From: Microvelia longipes | Taxonomy: Eukaryota > Arthropoda > Insecta > Hemiptera > Veliidae | Reading direction: 5' to 3' | Assembly (NCBI GenBank): GCA_018340805.1 | Contig: JACMZG010000008.1 | Coordinates: 28,929,369-28,993,368 of the forward strand | DNA length: 64,000 bases | In this document: positions 1-14,780 of the stretch, piece by piece | How the letters are laid out: the number at the start of each line of letters is the position of its first letter | Numbering within the stretch: the stretch's first letter is position 1 | Translations under genes and position numbers: made by a program | The notes under the pieces: generated by a model | What the model was told of the DNA's origin: nothing | What the model saw: only the letters and a program-made list of their open reading frames with translations | The model's database searches: none

Positions 1-214
1 CATCAAAGTTAGCAAGAATTAGATAAAGGCGGATGCCTCTGTCGGTAAAGGACTTCTAAGAAATGTTTTAGCTACGGCTTCTTTTGTTATCGCATGTTTA
101 TAGCACTATCAATTTCTAAAAATAATATCTGTTTAAGCAAGTCTGTTATTTGCTTATAATAATCTTTTTACATAAATCTTGGTAATTTTTTGGATTGTTA
201 CTAATAGAAAAATT

Positions 215-290
215 TGGCGACCCAAAAAATTTCGTTCGCGACCCAATCTGGGTCGCGACCCAAGGGTTGGGAAGGGCTGGTTTAGATTAC
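215..290. mobile_element. hAT-like element end fragment
   Basis: The stretch holds the phrase GGGTCGCGACCCAAGGGTTG, which looks like the subterminal part of hAT-type DNA transposons ('gggtcgcgaccc ... ttgggaa'). No transposase or partner end is visible nearby. The call rests on motif resemblance only. Confidence 0.35.
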
Positions 291-344
291 TAGAGGCTTA
301 AGACAGTTTTTTAACACACCAACTAATAGCATATATATAATACA

Positions 345-349
345 ATATA

Positions 350-414
<65 letters not shown>

Positions 415-425
415 ATATATATATA
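345..425. repeat. (TA)n microsatellite
   Basis: Near-perfect TA dinucleotide run of about 65 bases with flanking degenerate TATAA units. It lies just left of the small minus-strand exon at 525-566. Confidence 0.9.
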
Positions 426-524
426 ATGCTTAAATATAATAATAGTTTTAAGTTTAATTAGTAATATAAAACTGTTTATATAATACTTATATATAATATT
501 TAGTTTAAGAGATTAAAAGAATAC

Positions 525-3500
525 CTGGTTTAACAGATGTTGTAGGAGGATCAACGGGGGGAATATCTGAAAAGTATAAAGAAGCCAAAGATGAAATAAG
601 GCAGAATAAAAATGTTTAGACCTTAAACATCATGTAACTAGGTAGTAAATCAGTAATTCATATTATTTGATTGGATTATAAATATTTACACCAAGTTTCT
701 TTTAATACGACAAGTATATTTATGATTTTTGTTGGATAACAAAAGTTAGGCAGCATCGTGCGTGGTCAGTGCCTAAATGAGTGACCACTAGGCATTAAAC
801 TCAGTTTAATTCCTAGTGGTCACTATATACAGGGTGTACAAAATAAAACTCCCTTCCCGAAAGGAGGTGTCACTACAGCTCATTTCCAACAAAAAACTTT
901 ATATTAACTATAGTCCGATTCTCAACCGTTTCCCACAAGGTCAAATTTCATGATTTTTTAAAAACTCCTTGAATTGCATTCAGAAAATGGCATATATCTC
1001 AGAAAGTATACAACCTAGCTTCAAAATATTTTATTTATTGGAAAGCTGAGGAAATTTCCTATAAGACAACATGGTTGTTATATCCAAAAAGTATGTATTC
1101 AAGTGTCAAAAATAGGCATAACTCAAAATTTTTGACAAAAAATGAAAATTTGAAACTTTTTGACGGAACATTGAAGCTTAATGACCCACTTTGAGAACCT
1201 CTTGTTGCTAGGAAAACTACCTTGAACACTCCTCTTTAAGGTGACACCCATAATTATACCCATTTGTAGGGCTATTTTTTGAGTTAAGACTGATACAAAC
1301 TCAAAAAACACCCAAAAATACAAGTTTTCTTGTGAGTATTTCTTGTGAGTTAATCTATGGGGTCTTCATTGTCAAAAGTTTTTTAATTATATTTTTTTTA
1401 AATAAGGGATTCATAAACTATCGAAAATTCCTCCTGATGGAGTCTTGATTGACTGAACCTGTGTCAGTAAATCTTCTAAATGTGGTTTGAATAGTTTTCT
1501 TTTCAGGAACATTTCTATCAGGAAAACGTTCCTGATTTTCTCTGACTGCTTCCTGTGCGTCATATCATAGCAGTATATTCTGCTTGTTGTGTAAACTGGC
1601 ATATTAGAATAGATTGCTTAAGAATATTAATGTAAATTTCAAACTTAGTCCAGAAGCCTGCAACCAACTGATAACTTTTCAAAACATAAAACTGAGTTAT
1701 ACTTTAATCTTAACCAACCATATGATTGTAAACAAAATTAATAGACTAATTAAACACAATTATACCATTTACTTTTGGACCAAGAATAAAAAATAACGCA
1801 ATTGATTCATAAAATACCACAACCTATCCTCAGGAGGGATTTTTGATAGTTTATAAATCCCTTATTTAAAAAAAAATATAATTAAAAAACTTTCGACAAT
1901 GAAGACCCCATAGATTAACTCACAAGAAATACAAAAAACTTGTATATTTGGGTGTTTTTTGAGTTTGTATCAGTCTTAACTCAAAAAATAGCCCTACAAA
2001 TGGGTATAATTATGGGTGTCACCTTAAAGAGGAGTGTTCAAGGTAGTTTTCCTAGCAACAAGAGTTCTCAAAGTGGGTCATTAAGCTTCAATGTTCCGTC
2101 AAAAAGTTTCAAAATTTTCATTTTTTGTCAAAAATTTTGAGTTATGCCTATTTTTGACACTTGAATACATACTTTTTGGATATAACAACCATGTTTGTCT
2201 TATAGGAAATTTCCTCAGCTTTCCAACAAATTCAATATTTTGAAGCTAGGTTGTATACTTTCTGAGATATATGCCATTTTCTGAATGCAATTCAAGGAGT
2301 TTTAAAAAATCATGAAATTTGACCTTGTGGGAAAACGGTTGAGAATCGACCATAGTTAATATAAATTTTTTTGTTGGAAATGAGCTGTAGTACCACCTCC
2401 TTTCGGAAGGGAGTTTTTATTTTGTACACTATATATATCTGAGGACGAGCGAAGCAAGTTTGAATACAGGGGAGGATGAGCCTAGCGAAACTGATATGAT
2501 TAGGAAAAAATGATCATGATCATAAAAAGATGATCATAGCAAATCCAATGTTATGAGGAAAAGTTCTGAACTACCCAGAACCCGATTTATTATTAATACA
2601 ACCAGATTATTGGTAAATACCAGCTTCAGAAAAAAACCAAGCCTATACAATAAGAACAACTAAAAATGTTCATATTTAAGTAAAAGTTTTGTTTACATTC
2701 TTGGTAAACATAAATAGACATTACGATTTAAAACTGATAACAATATTGATGACGGCAGTACAAGGTTAAAACTAGTGCTCACTGCGGTAGTTGATGCAAC
2801 TGGATCATTTTAGGACCACCTCAAACAAGGGAGTTGAACCACTGTGTCCCACGCCCCCCACACCCCTACTGTATGAATTTCTACATCACTTTAGACAACT
2901 TTTAAGGCAAAGATGGTCATAATATTAATTATAAACTTATCAAAAATTAAAGAATAATTAACAAATAAAAGAAGAATTTTTATCATCCCCTATGCTAATC
3001 CAATGATAGCAATTCAATTGATCACCAGTTTGTTTTCCAACATTGGTATTGCCGACCTTAAAACTTTCTCTTTAAATTGTGAATAGGTAGGCTTCTAATG
3101 AGTGAAATAAGAATGGGGAAACAGTAGGTGACATAAAATACTTAATAAAGTAAATATTTTATTATTCAGTTGCAGAATACAAGAAAGTAAGCTTTAATCA
3201 CTAGCTAAATGGCTTTTGTGTTACTAGTGGAACTCCATTATGTTTGCCACATAAAACACTTGCATTTTTTTGTGATTTTACCATCATTAGTCTATTCCAC
3301 GTGTAAAATACAATTTATAAACAAAAATTAATTAAAATAATGATTATTATTAATTAATAATGGTGTCTACGCTACAAATATCACTCAACAGCTATGTAGT
3401 TATTACACATATGCAATTTAACAGGGCATGTGACTAACATGTTAAATGATGTCTTGCCATCAGTGCAAACCATCCTGCTATAACTTAAACTGTCAACTCA

Positions 3501-4228
3501 AATTTATACCTCATCAAAGGAAAAGACTTAGTGATCACAACAGAAGGTTTGTTCAACACGTTACTCCAGTGAACACTAGAGTAGCTTGGAGTAAGAACTG
3601 TGTTCATGCACATCCTTAACTGCACATGTCCTATGTACAAACTGCATTACACTGGTTTTCGTAATAATTTTATAATTTGTTTAGCTAGGAAGGTAATATA
3701 ACCCAGGAAGGTTATCAACTTTTCTTCTTCTCATGCACGCATCTAATTCAGAGTTTACTCTAATAACTACCCTAGATTACTGTAAAATGAAAAATTAGAG
3801 TGCAAAGAAGAATAGAGTAGAGTAATGTACTCCTACTCTGGAGTGCTGAACAAACCTAGTATGTGTAGCAGTAATGAGCAAACAGAATACCTAGCAAACA
3901 AAAGTATAGTTTTAATAAGAAGTAAATCTTCCACATATGCTCATGTTAATACTTCAGCCCAGCGCTTGACATCAGGGAAGTTCTTTAATAGGAAGCGGCC
4001 AACATGCAAATGAGTACATGAGGGCAGTGCAACGATACAAGAGGCAACCTTCAGGTCAATAGACAACAATTAACACTTTAAAATCAAGAATTATCCTACA
4101 GGAATAACCTGATCGATAATATTATGCAATAAATACTAACCTCCATTTTTCGTATCAGAAGATACAGAAACGGAGAAGGCTACTCCGAGAAAAAGAAAAC
4201 CGACAAAGTTATATGCAAATAATTTCAT
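525..4228 (-). CDS. 5' part of a probable secreted or membrane protein, runs off left edge
   Basis: Unrecognised gene seen only as its first two coding exons. Exon 1 (4228-4141) encodes a start Met followed by Lys, an aromatic and Leu/Val-rich hydrophobic stretch and then SSDTKNGG, a classic signal peptide of about 20-24 residues. It ends in phase 1 before a GTTAGT donor. A matching phase acceptor follows a pyrimidine-rich tract at 568-567, opening a 42-nt exon (566-525) encoding DIPPVDPPTTSVKPG, a Pro/Thr-rich, mucin-like linker, closed by a GTATTC donor. The reading frame joins across the intron. The intron (4140-567, 3.6 kb) contains a fold-back element. Further exons would lie left of position 1. 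A small sialomucin-like protein would fit, but that is a guess. Exon 1 is better supported than exon 2. Confidence 0.5.
650..2605 (+). repeat. Dispersed repeat family A, copy split by a fold-back insertion
   Basis: Bases 650-830 and 2432-2605 match the interior and right end of family A as seen near 12,480-12,690 and 54,060-54,850. Shared phrases include 'ggataacaaaagttaggcag' on the left, and 'gacgagcgaagcaagtttga' and a 'gaggaaaagttctga' end on the right. The fold-back at 831-2432 separates the two halves. The left half contains a 43-base palindrome at 781-823. Confidence 0.6.
831..2432. mobile_element. Fold-back element with ~610-bp inverted arms
   Basis: The left arm (about 834-1446) and right arm (about 1826-2429) are near-identical reverse complements. 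Both ends carry GTGTACAAAATAAAA followed by CTCCC. The central ~380 bases (1447-1825) are unique AT-rich DNA. No transposase is visible, so this would be non-autonomous. The flanks are TA-rich, so a target duplication cannot be defined with confidence. Open frames of 66 codons in each arm mirror one another and are repeat shadows. Confidence 0.85.
2730..2885 (+). repeat. Dispersed repeat, related copy at 50935-51110
   Basis: About 150 bases containing 'gcggtagttgatgcaact', 'ttaggaccacct' and 'cactgtgtccc' recur at 50935-51110 with scattered differences. No terminal repeats were identified. Confidence 0.7.
2886..4140. other. Intron sequence, no gene seen
   Basis: AT-rich stretch inside the large intron of the minus-strand secreted-protein gene. 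A weakly open 62-codon frame near 3825-4013 has no recognisable content. Nothing else can be supported. Confidence 0.5.
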
Positions 4229-5130
4229 TTTACAATCAAATATATACTCTTTTGATGAACCTAAAATATTTTAAATAAACTATTAATTAAAAAAAGTAAA
4301 AAACTAAAGAACTTAAAAGTAAATGAAGTAAAGAAAACGACAACGACGCAGGGCAAAGTGCAGTATTTATCGCAGTTTACACAAATGTTATATCAGGAAA
4401 ATAAAATGTAACGTATGACGTCAATGAAATAACCTCAAATTTTACAGATGATTACATAGAGATGTAATACTAGAGGGGGCATAGCCTATTTTTTACTTCA
4501 AGAAGCCTGAAGCATCTTTTTGGAGCTCTCAGGGGCTCTGTGAAACCTTATTAAAACCTCCTCCAAGAGTGGGTTGAAGATATAACAAGATAATAATAAG
4601 TCAATTTTCGTCTGCTTTTCACACATTTATGATTTGTTTTGTATTTTAAACGATCTTTTGTTGCAGTAATTTTGTACAGTTTATTAGATTAAATTAAGTT
4701 GAGGGTGAACAGGTTACTTTTTCGACGTTTCAAAATATAACCAATATGGCCCCTCTAGTAACAATATCTCTATTGATGATTAACAAGCTGTGGACTTTTA
4801 TATATTTTTCAAGTTAAAACGACCAAACAGTCAAATAAAATTATTTTAATAGAACTACTGAGTAGTATAGAAAAATATAATTTTCATAAACGTTTAACGA
4901 ATATCTCAAAATATATAAAAAGATTTTAAATCTTAAACTAGTTTAGTAATGGCTTATTTATCCAGTGTTGTTTTGTTTATGTTTTCAAGTTAAAAAGTCA
5001 AAATCCTAAAGATGCACTATGGATTCTATCTTAGAATTTTGAATATTAATCTTTCTATTTGTGCCGGTATATTTATCATTTTTCGAACCAATATATTTAT
5101 ATTTTAGTTATTAACTTTAACTATTATACT
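4229..5130. promoter_or_regulatory. Divergent intergenic region between secreted-protein gene and ZC4H2
   Basis: About 0.9 kb separates two start codons facing away from each other, so it should hold both promoters and 5' UTRs. No TATA box can be assigned with confidence. A short inverted-repeat transposon copy (4455-4774) occupies the middle, which suggests the promoters are short and lie on either side of it. Confidence 0.4.
4455..4774 (-). mobile_element. Short TIR element, family B (MITE-like)
   Basis: About 320 bases with ends CATAGAGATGTAATACTAGA and, inverted, CTCTAGTAACAATATCTCTA. The interior phrases (GCATAGCC, a Cys-poor AT core, 'gttactttttcgacgtttcaaa') match the copies at 32155-32478 and 47883-48497. 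There is no coding capacity. This copy is inverted relative to those. Confidence 0.8.
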
Positions 5131-9460
<4,330 letters not shown>

Positions 9461-9584
9461 ATAGGTTTGTTATGATTATTAGCTATAAGTTGCTTGATAC
9501 ATTTTCAGTCTCAGTGTAATGTTTGTTTAATTTAAGTTGTCCATACAGTTCGCTACTTTAATCCTGTGCCTAATTTAAGCAATC

Positions 9585-9590
9585 AATAAA
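9585..9590 (+). terminator. ZC4H2 polyadenylation signal
   Basis: AATAAA 125 bases after the ZC4H2 stop codon. Other AATAAA hexamers occur downstream, so longer 3' UTRs are possible. Confidence 0.5.
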
Positions 9591-10655
9591 CTTTTGTGTG
9601 AAATTTAAAAGTAATTTTTTTTTCAGGGTGAAAAAATTTTATAAAAAAGATAGTCATTTAACTGATATTTCTCAGCTGTCCAGGGCCATTGTGTATGTAT
9701 CCCTAAGTGAGGGAAAACTATTAATTAATTACTAGGGTGTAATAATAAATAGTATACTTTCATGTCTATATTATAGTAGGTTTTTATGTAATATTTTTTG
9801 TATATATATGTATTTGCTTTGATTAGTGTTCATTGATGTAGCTAGTGTATTTTAAAAGTCATAATCATTAGTTTCTTCAACATTTTTTGTTGTATTGTAA
9901 TCCTTAGGTAAATTTTTGTCAGAAAATGTTATTATACCTAGCTGTTGTGACGGAAAATATCGATCTATATTCATAACATCAATGTGCTTTCTTATCAACT
10001 TCAAGTGAAAACATTGTAATACTTAAAATAAAGCTCCCTTAAATTCAGTGGTGTTATATTGAGTATTAGATTGCAATGTTTTGATCTCTTCTTTATAAAT
10101 CTGAGCTCAATTTTTCTTTATTTAGGTAATGTAATGCATCTCTTAATTTATTATGATGCAGGGCCATTAATTCTAGTCTTAAAGTGTTTTTAAAGTAAGT
10201 TAATTTGTTTTAGAATTCATATTAAATGTATTTCATATTTAGGTCTAATTACTCTTTAATCCTACTTTTTGTTATAATAAATTATATGAGAAATAAATTG
10301 ATTTTCCGCTCAAATATGAATTCATATGTGTGTTTGGAATAAAAGTTATGAGCCAGTAAACTAAAAATATGATAGTATGATAATCTGTACATAATTAATA
10401 TTGCTAAACTTAATTATTTTAGTGTAAATTGATTTATTGTATCCTTTAATTTTAATTAAAAAGAAGTTATTCCTTCACTGTCAAGTATGTCTATATTCTT
10501 ATTTGTAGAGTTGTGAAGTCTATGGAAATAAAATTAAACTCTTTATTTTTAAAGAACTGGTTTTAATATATGTTTTAGAATTTATACATTGTTATGTGTA
10601 TTTAAGAAGGTATTTGTAAAACAAGGTATCTGTAATTTGTGAGTTTTTGGGTTTT
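9591..10655. other. 3' flank of ZC4H2, no gene seen
   Basis: AT-rich sequence with several AATAAA words. It could be an extended 3' UTR. No coding frame or shared repeat was recognised. Confidence 0.4.
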
Positions 10656-10664
10656 GAAATAAGT

Positions 10665-11250
10665 AACCCACCTTTTTTCTTTTCCTCATTTATAACATAG
10701 GTATATAGAAAAAGTGTTTGCAAAAAAATAAAAAAAAACCGAGATGTCACCGGAATAATTGGTTTTAGGTGTTTTTAAGACCTTCTGAGTGGTGTCCACA
10801 AAGTTGTCTGTGTGAGTCTGTTATCATCATAGCTCCCAGTGTATTTATGCTAGAGAGTTGAAACTTTGTACAAAAATCAATCTATTGGTGTAGTTGTGTT
10901 ATCTGAAAAAAAAATTGTGATTAATTTGAAATTTGGCAGACATGTAGCCATGTATAAGACTAACATATGTGCTAAGTTTTATCTCATTATCAGCATTATT
11001 TCAATTTCTATCGAATGACTTGTGTACTTATTAAGTACAGTTAATGATGTCATTAACTCACAATAATGATTTAGCAACAGTTTTGAAAAATCATAAAACA
11101 CAGAAAAATGTTGCAATTAATTTGAGTTTTGGCACTCATGTAGCTAAGTTTCATCTCATTATCAGAAGTAGTTCAATTTTTATCTAATGACTTGTGTGCA
11201 TTTAACGTAGTGATGAAAAGTTCTGAGGTACCCCTTACCCAATTGTTATT
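10665..11250 (+). repeat. Dispersed repeat family A, copy
   Basis: Begins with 'ttcctcatttataacatagg'. Continues with 'gagatgtcaccgg', 'gtgtttttaagaccttctga', 'tctgttatcatcatagctcc', 'agagttgaaactttgtacaa' and 'ctcattatcagcatta'. Ends near 'aagttctgaggtacccctta'. These phrases recur in the same order at 11990-12690, 53560-54850 and, reversed, at 21090-22125 and 55690-56165. Confidence 0.85.
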
Positions 11251-11603
11251 TATCTGATTGTTTATCTATGCCATCTTGATCATAAGAAACCTATCTAAAA
11301 CTCCACCCTTAGACCATGATAATTTTTAGCGAATTTTTGAAGAAGAAATGAGCAATTATTGTTTTCCTATTGTATATTACTTTAAAGTCCAGTCTTCAGA
11401 TCAATAGATGACAATTTTGCATACATTTGTTCCAACAAATGAATGGGTCAGTTGGGTAGGTCAGTGGGCAGGGTTGATGATCCTCTTTTATCCTTAAGCC
11501 TCCTTTATCCTCCCTCCCTCTATAACCCCAATCTCATAAGCTAATTTTTTCTTTGAAAATTTGCTAAAATACCATAAATAATATTAACTCATGACCTATA
11601 ATC

Positions 11604-11647
11604 CTTCCATGGACTATGTGGCAGGTTTGCCACGTAGTCCATGGAAG
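11604..11647. repeat. 20-bp-stem hairpin
   Basis: CTTCCATGGACTATGTGGCA, a four-base loop GGTT, then the reverse complement with one G/T-type mismatch. It stands alone in AT-rich DNA between two family A copies. Confidence 0.85.
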
Positions 11648-11989
11648 TTTTAGACTTGGTGTAAAGCCTACTGTTAGTTTAAATGTTATTTCTATCTTAT
11701 ACTAATTAGGTTTCTACTCTCTTAGTTGAATCTAATATTTACTGTATGCTGAATAATGTATTAAAAAAATAATATACTATAATATACTTTCTCATTTTTT
11801 GGCTGTTGTTATGGAATAGTTGATACATGTTATTTTTCATCTATGTGTAAATAGTTTTAAACATTTTAATACTCTTTATTATGTGATTCTGTGAATAAAG
11901 TTTTGAGTACACTATTGTCTTGCTTTATATGCACTTCAGTTAAAATCCTTAAATCAGAATTAACAGTAATGCCATCCATGTAAAAAGAT

Positions 11990-12690
11990 TGACAAGTGTG
12001 GGGTATTATGACATTTTGAAGTATAAAATTACTAATATCGTAAGCAGAAAAATATTGTGTTGGTGGAAAAATCCAAAACCGTTATGTTACCAGAATTATC
12101 CGTTTCAGGTGTTTTTAAATCCTCCTGAGTGGTTTTCAAAAAGTTTTCTGTCTGAATATGGGTGTTGTTATCATCGTAGCTCCTAGTGTTTTTATGCTAG
12201 AGACTTAAAACTTTGTACAAAAATCAATCTATAGGTGTAGTTGTGCTATCAGAAAATAATTTTTTAATGACGTCATTAACCCAGCAATAACCACTCAGCA
12301 AAAAATCATGATACACAGAAAAATGTTGTGACTAATGCCATGTATTAGACATATGTGCTGAGTTTCACTTCATTATCAGCATTAGTTAAATTTTTAAAAA
12401 TTGTAAAATGATCCAATTGAGTTAAAATTTGGTACAAGTGTATCTCTCTTTATGTAATACATGGGTATACTAATTTGTGTTGGAATAGGACTAGTATATC
12501 TGTGGTTGTTTTGTTGGATAATAAGCAGCAACAAGTGTGTTCATTGTCGGGATGGGTAACAGCTGAGAATGAATTGAATGTATTTACTATCTGAGAACGA
12601 TAAAAGCGAGTCCGAAGTAGGAAGGATGAGCATAGTGAATCTGATGTGATGAGGAAATCTTCCAAGGTCCCCGAACCTGATTTTTAATCA
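11990..12690 (+). repeat. Dispersed repeat family A, copy
   Basis: Same phrase order as the 10665 copy, including 'cgtttcaggtgtttttaaat', 'tcatcgtagctcctagtg' and 'tgacgtcattaaccc'. It keeps the right end with 'gagtccgaagtaggaagga' and 'gatgtgatgaggaaatctt'. Two copies in direct orientation sit about 1.3 kb apart. Confidence 0.85.
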
Positions 12691-12879
12691 AGTTCTTTGT
12701 TGGCAAAAGTATATTTATACATAAATCTTAAAACTGGCTTTATTAACTTAAAATCAATCTAAAGATTAGTTTTAATGTTGATAAACAATTTTTATCTCCA
12801 GATGGTATATAAAGTGAAGTTTATTGACTATTTTCTAGTCAATAGAGAAAAAAAAGTACTTTTCACTCCCTTGGGAGCA

Positions 12880-13628
12880 AAAAGTGATTCTTAAGAGCCC
12901 TCAAATCTTATAGGAGAGGGTATTTATCTGGGGGCATGGTAGTACCCCAGCCAAGTCTTGCTTTATAAGGTACAAGTTTCATATCCAAGGCTGGCACTGA
13001 CGAACACCCTTTTCTCGGAGCAATTTCTACCCCCTTATATCTTTTGACCTTTATATCCTAGAATCTTACAATTTGGCTTACGCAAAGATCATATCGGAAC
13101 AATATTACTTTTGAAATTACAATTCTTTATCTATTATAGAAAACGAGAAATTTCGCTTTGAAAATGACGAATTTCGACCCTGACTGACTGACTCACTCAT
13201 CATAATTCTAAGGCACTTCTAATAATCGTAGAAACTTGATATTTGAAATGAGGGTAGGGTTTGTTTGATAAAGCAAGGAAAAATTGTCAAATTTGCAATA
13301 TTTTAATTTGATCTCCTAAACATTCCCTCTGATATGAAAATTAGTAGTTTATAAAGACTTTATCAACGGTATATGATTCATTATTGGTAACATGAAAATA
13401 TATATGTCTAACATTAATATAATGACTGTATTATATAAGTGATATATTTTTCTTAAACCTTTATCTAGTATGTTGAGAAATTTAAATAATTTAAACTTAA
13501 TAGCATATTGTTGATTTCAATATGAAGCATCTCTTGTTATAATTATTTCAGATTCAAAATGAGTATTTACATGAAGGGTCAAATGAGTACCTGCTTTACC
13601 TTCAGGCAGTTAAAATATGTTATATATA

Positions 13629-13669
<41 letters not shown>

Positions 13670-14780
13670 TATTATTTATTTATATATATATCATCTAATA
13701 TTTTAATAAAATTACTATTTATCATTAAATTATAAGTAAATGCCAACCAATGCAATTGGCAACTTGTACCTCCTAGTAGGTAACCACGGCTTAGGCCGAT
13801 TTATAGCAGAAATATTATTGTTTATAATTTTTATGAATTTAAGAGTAAAATTATGTATATTTTTTACAAGAAAAGGTGTATTCTATAATTTTTGTATTTG
13901 CTATAATAAATGGTTATTATTATTATTATTACTATTTATCATGTTTGAAAGTAATACCAATGCGACGTATAATATATATAATTGCAAGAAACTATGCAAA
14001 GAGCAAATTACTCGATTATTAACAGTTAAATCAGCTTCTAAATCTTTCAATATCAGAAAAAGATTAGTCGACATGTCAAGTCAAGGGTTTTATTTAAAAG
14101 GTTTGGGTTCAAGCAAGTATCAACACATGCTAATAACAGAACTTAAATGCCGTCTAGATTTATTATCTACGTGACATTAAGATGGACCAAAAAGACAGAA
14201 AATAGGCTCTTCCAAAATCCACACATCTTAAGTTCAGCAGCAAAGTTAATCAAAATTACTTACAAAAAGAAGTGAGATCCCGACAAAAACATGCAGCCAA
14301 GTCTTGCGTAAAAGTTATGATATCATAGTTTATACGCCAAGTCTATTCATTCCTTGTTTTCATAAATCTTGAGAGATATAGATGTTTATTTAATATCCGC
14401 AACGTATGCGCTCAAAAGCCTTACAAAATTTAACAGTAAAGAAATTTCTGACTTGGCAAGAACGCTAAATAACGAAATTAGAAATAGAATAAATAAGTAG
14501 GTAATACCTATTTATATGTCTAAAAAAAATCAATATTAATTTGAGGCAGAAATTCATGATTATTTAATTTTACCTCTGCGTTCTTGCATGTCAGAAATTT
14601 CTTTACTGTTAAATTTTGTAAGGCTTTTGAGCGCATACGTTGCGGATATTAAATAAACATCTATATCTCTCAAGATTTATGAAACAAGGAATGAATAGAC
14701 TTGGCGTATAAACTATATCATAACTTTTTACGCAAGACTTGGCTGCATTTATTTCACAGAGTGTTTTTGTTGGGTCAACT
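12880..14780 (+). mobile_element. Composite repeat family E, copy 1, with inverted-repeat end
   Basis: Starts with a conserved ~110-base head ('ctgggggcatggtagtaccc', 'agccaagtcttgctttataa', 'ggctggcactgacgaacacc'), repeated at 33493 and 34246. An AT-rich body follows that includes 'cagcttctaaatctttcaat'. The end is a large inverted repeat, arm 14272-14465 against 14583-14758 ('acttggcaagaacgc', 'gcgctcaaaagccttacaaa'). The order recurs at 33400-36080. The 144-codon open frame at 13740-14174 lies in this repeat and is not conserved as coding in the other copies. Confidence 0.75.
13617..13692. repeat. (TA)n microsatellite within family E copy 1
   Basis: Interrupted TA run, absent or much shorter at the matching point of the copies near 33,970 and 34,890. 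Confidence 0.8.

Noticed and set aside
1123..2140. Two matching 66-codon frames
   Set aside because: They are the same sequence in the two arms of the fold-back element, read in mirror orientation.
12990..13030. CTGACGA box in the family E head as a hammerhead ribozyme
   Set aside because: No helix II can be drawn after the box and no GAA core follows at a usable distance in any of the three copies.
13740..14174. 144-codon open frame with hydrophobic N-terminus
   Set aside because: It lies inside repeat family E, and the matching stretches at 34000-34200 and 35190-35470 carry stops and indels, so coding is not conserved.
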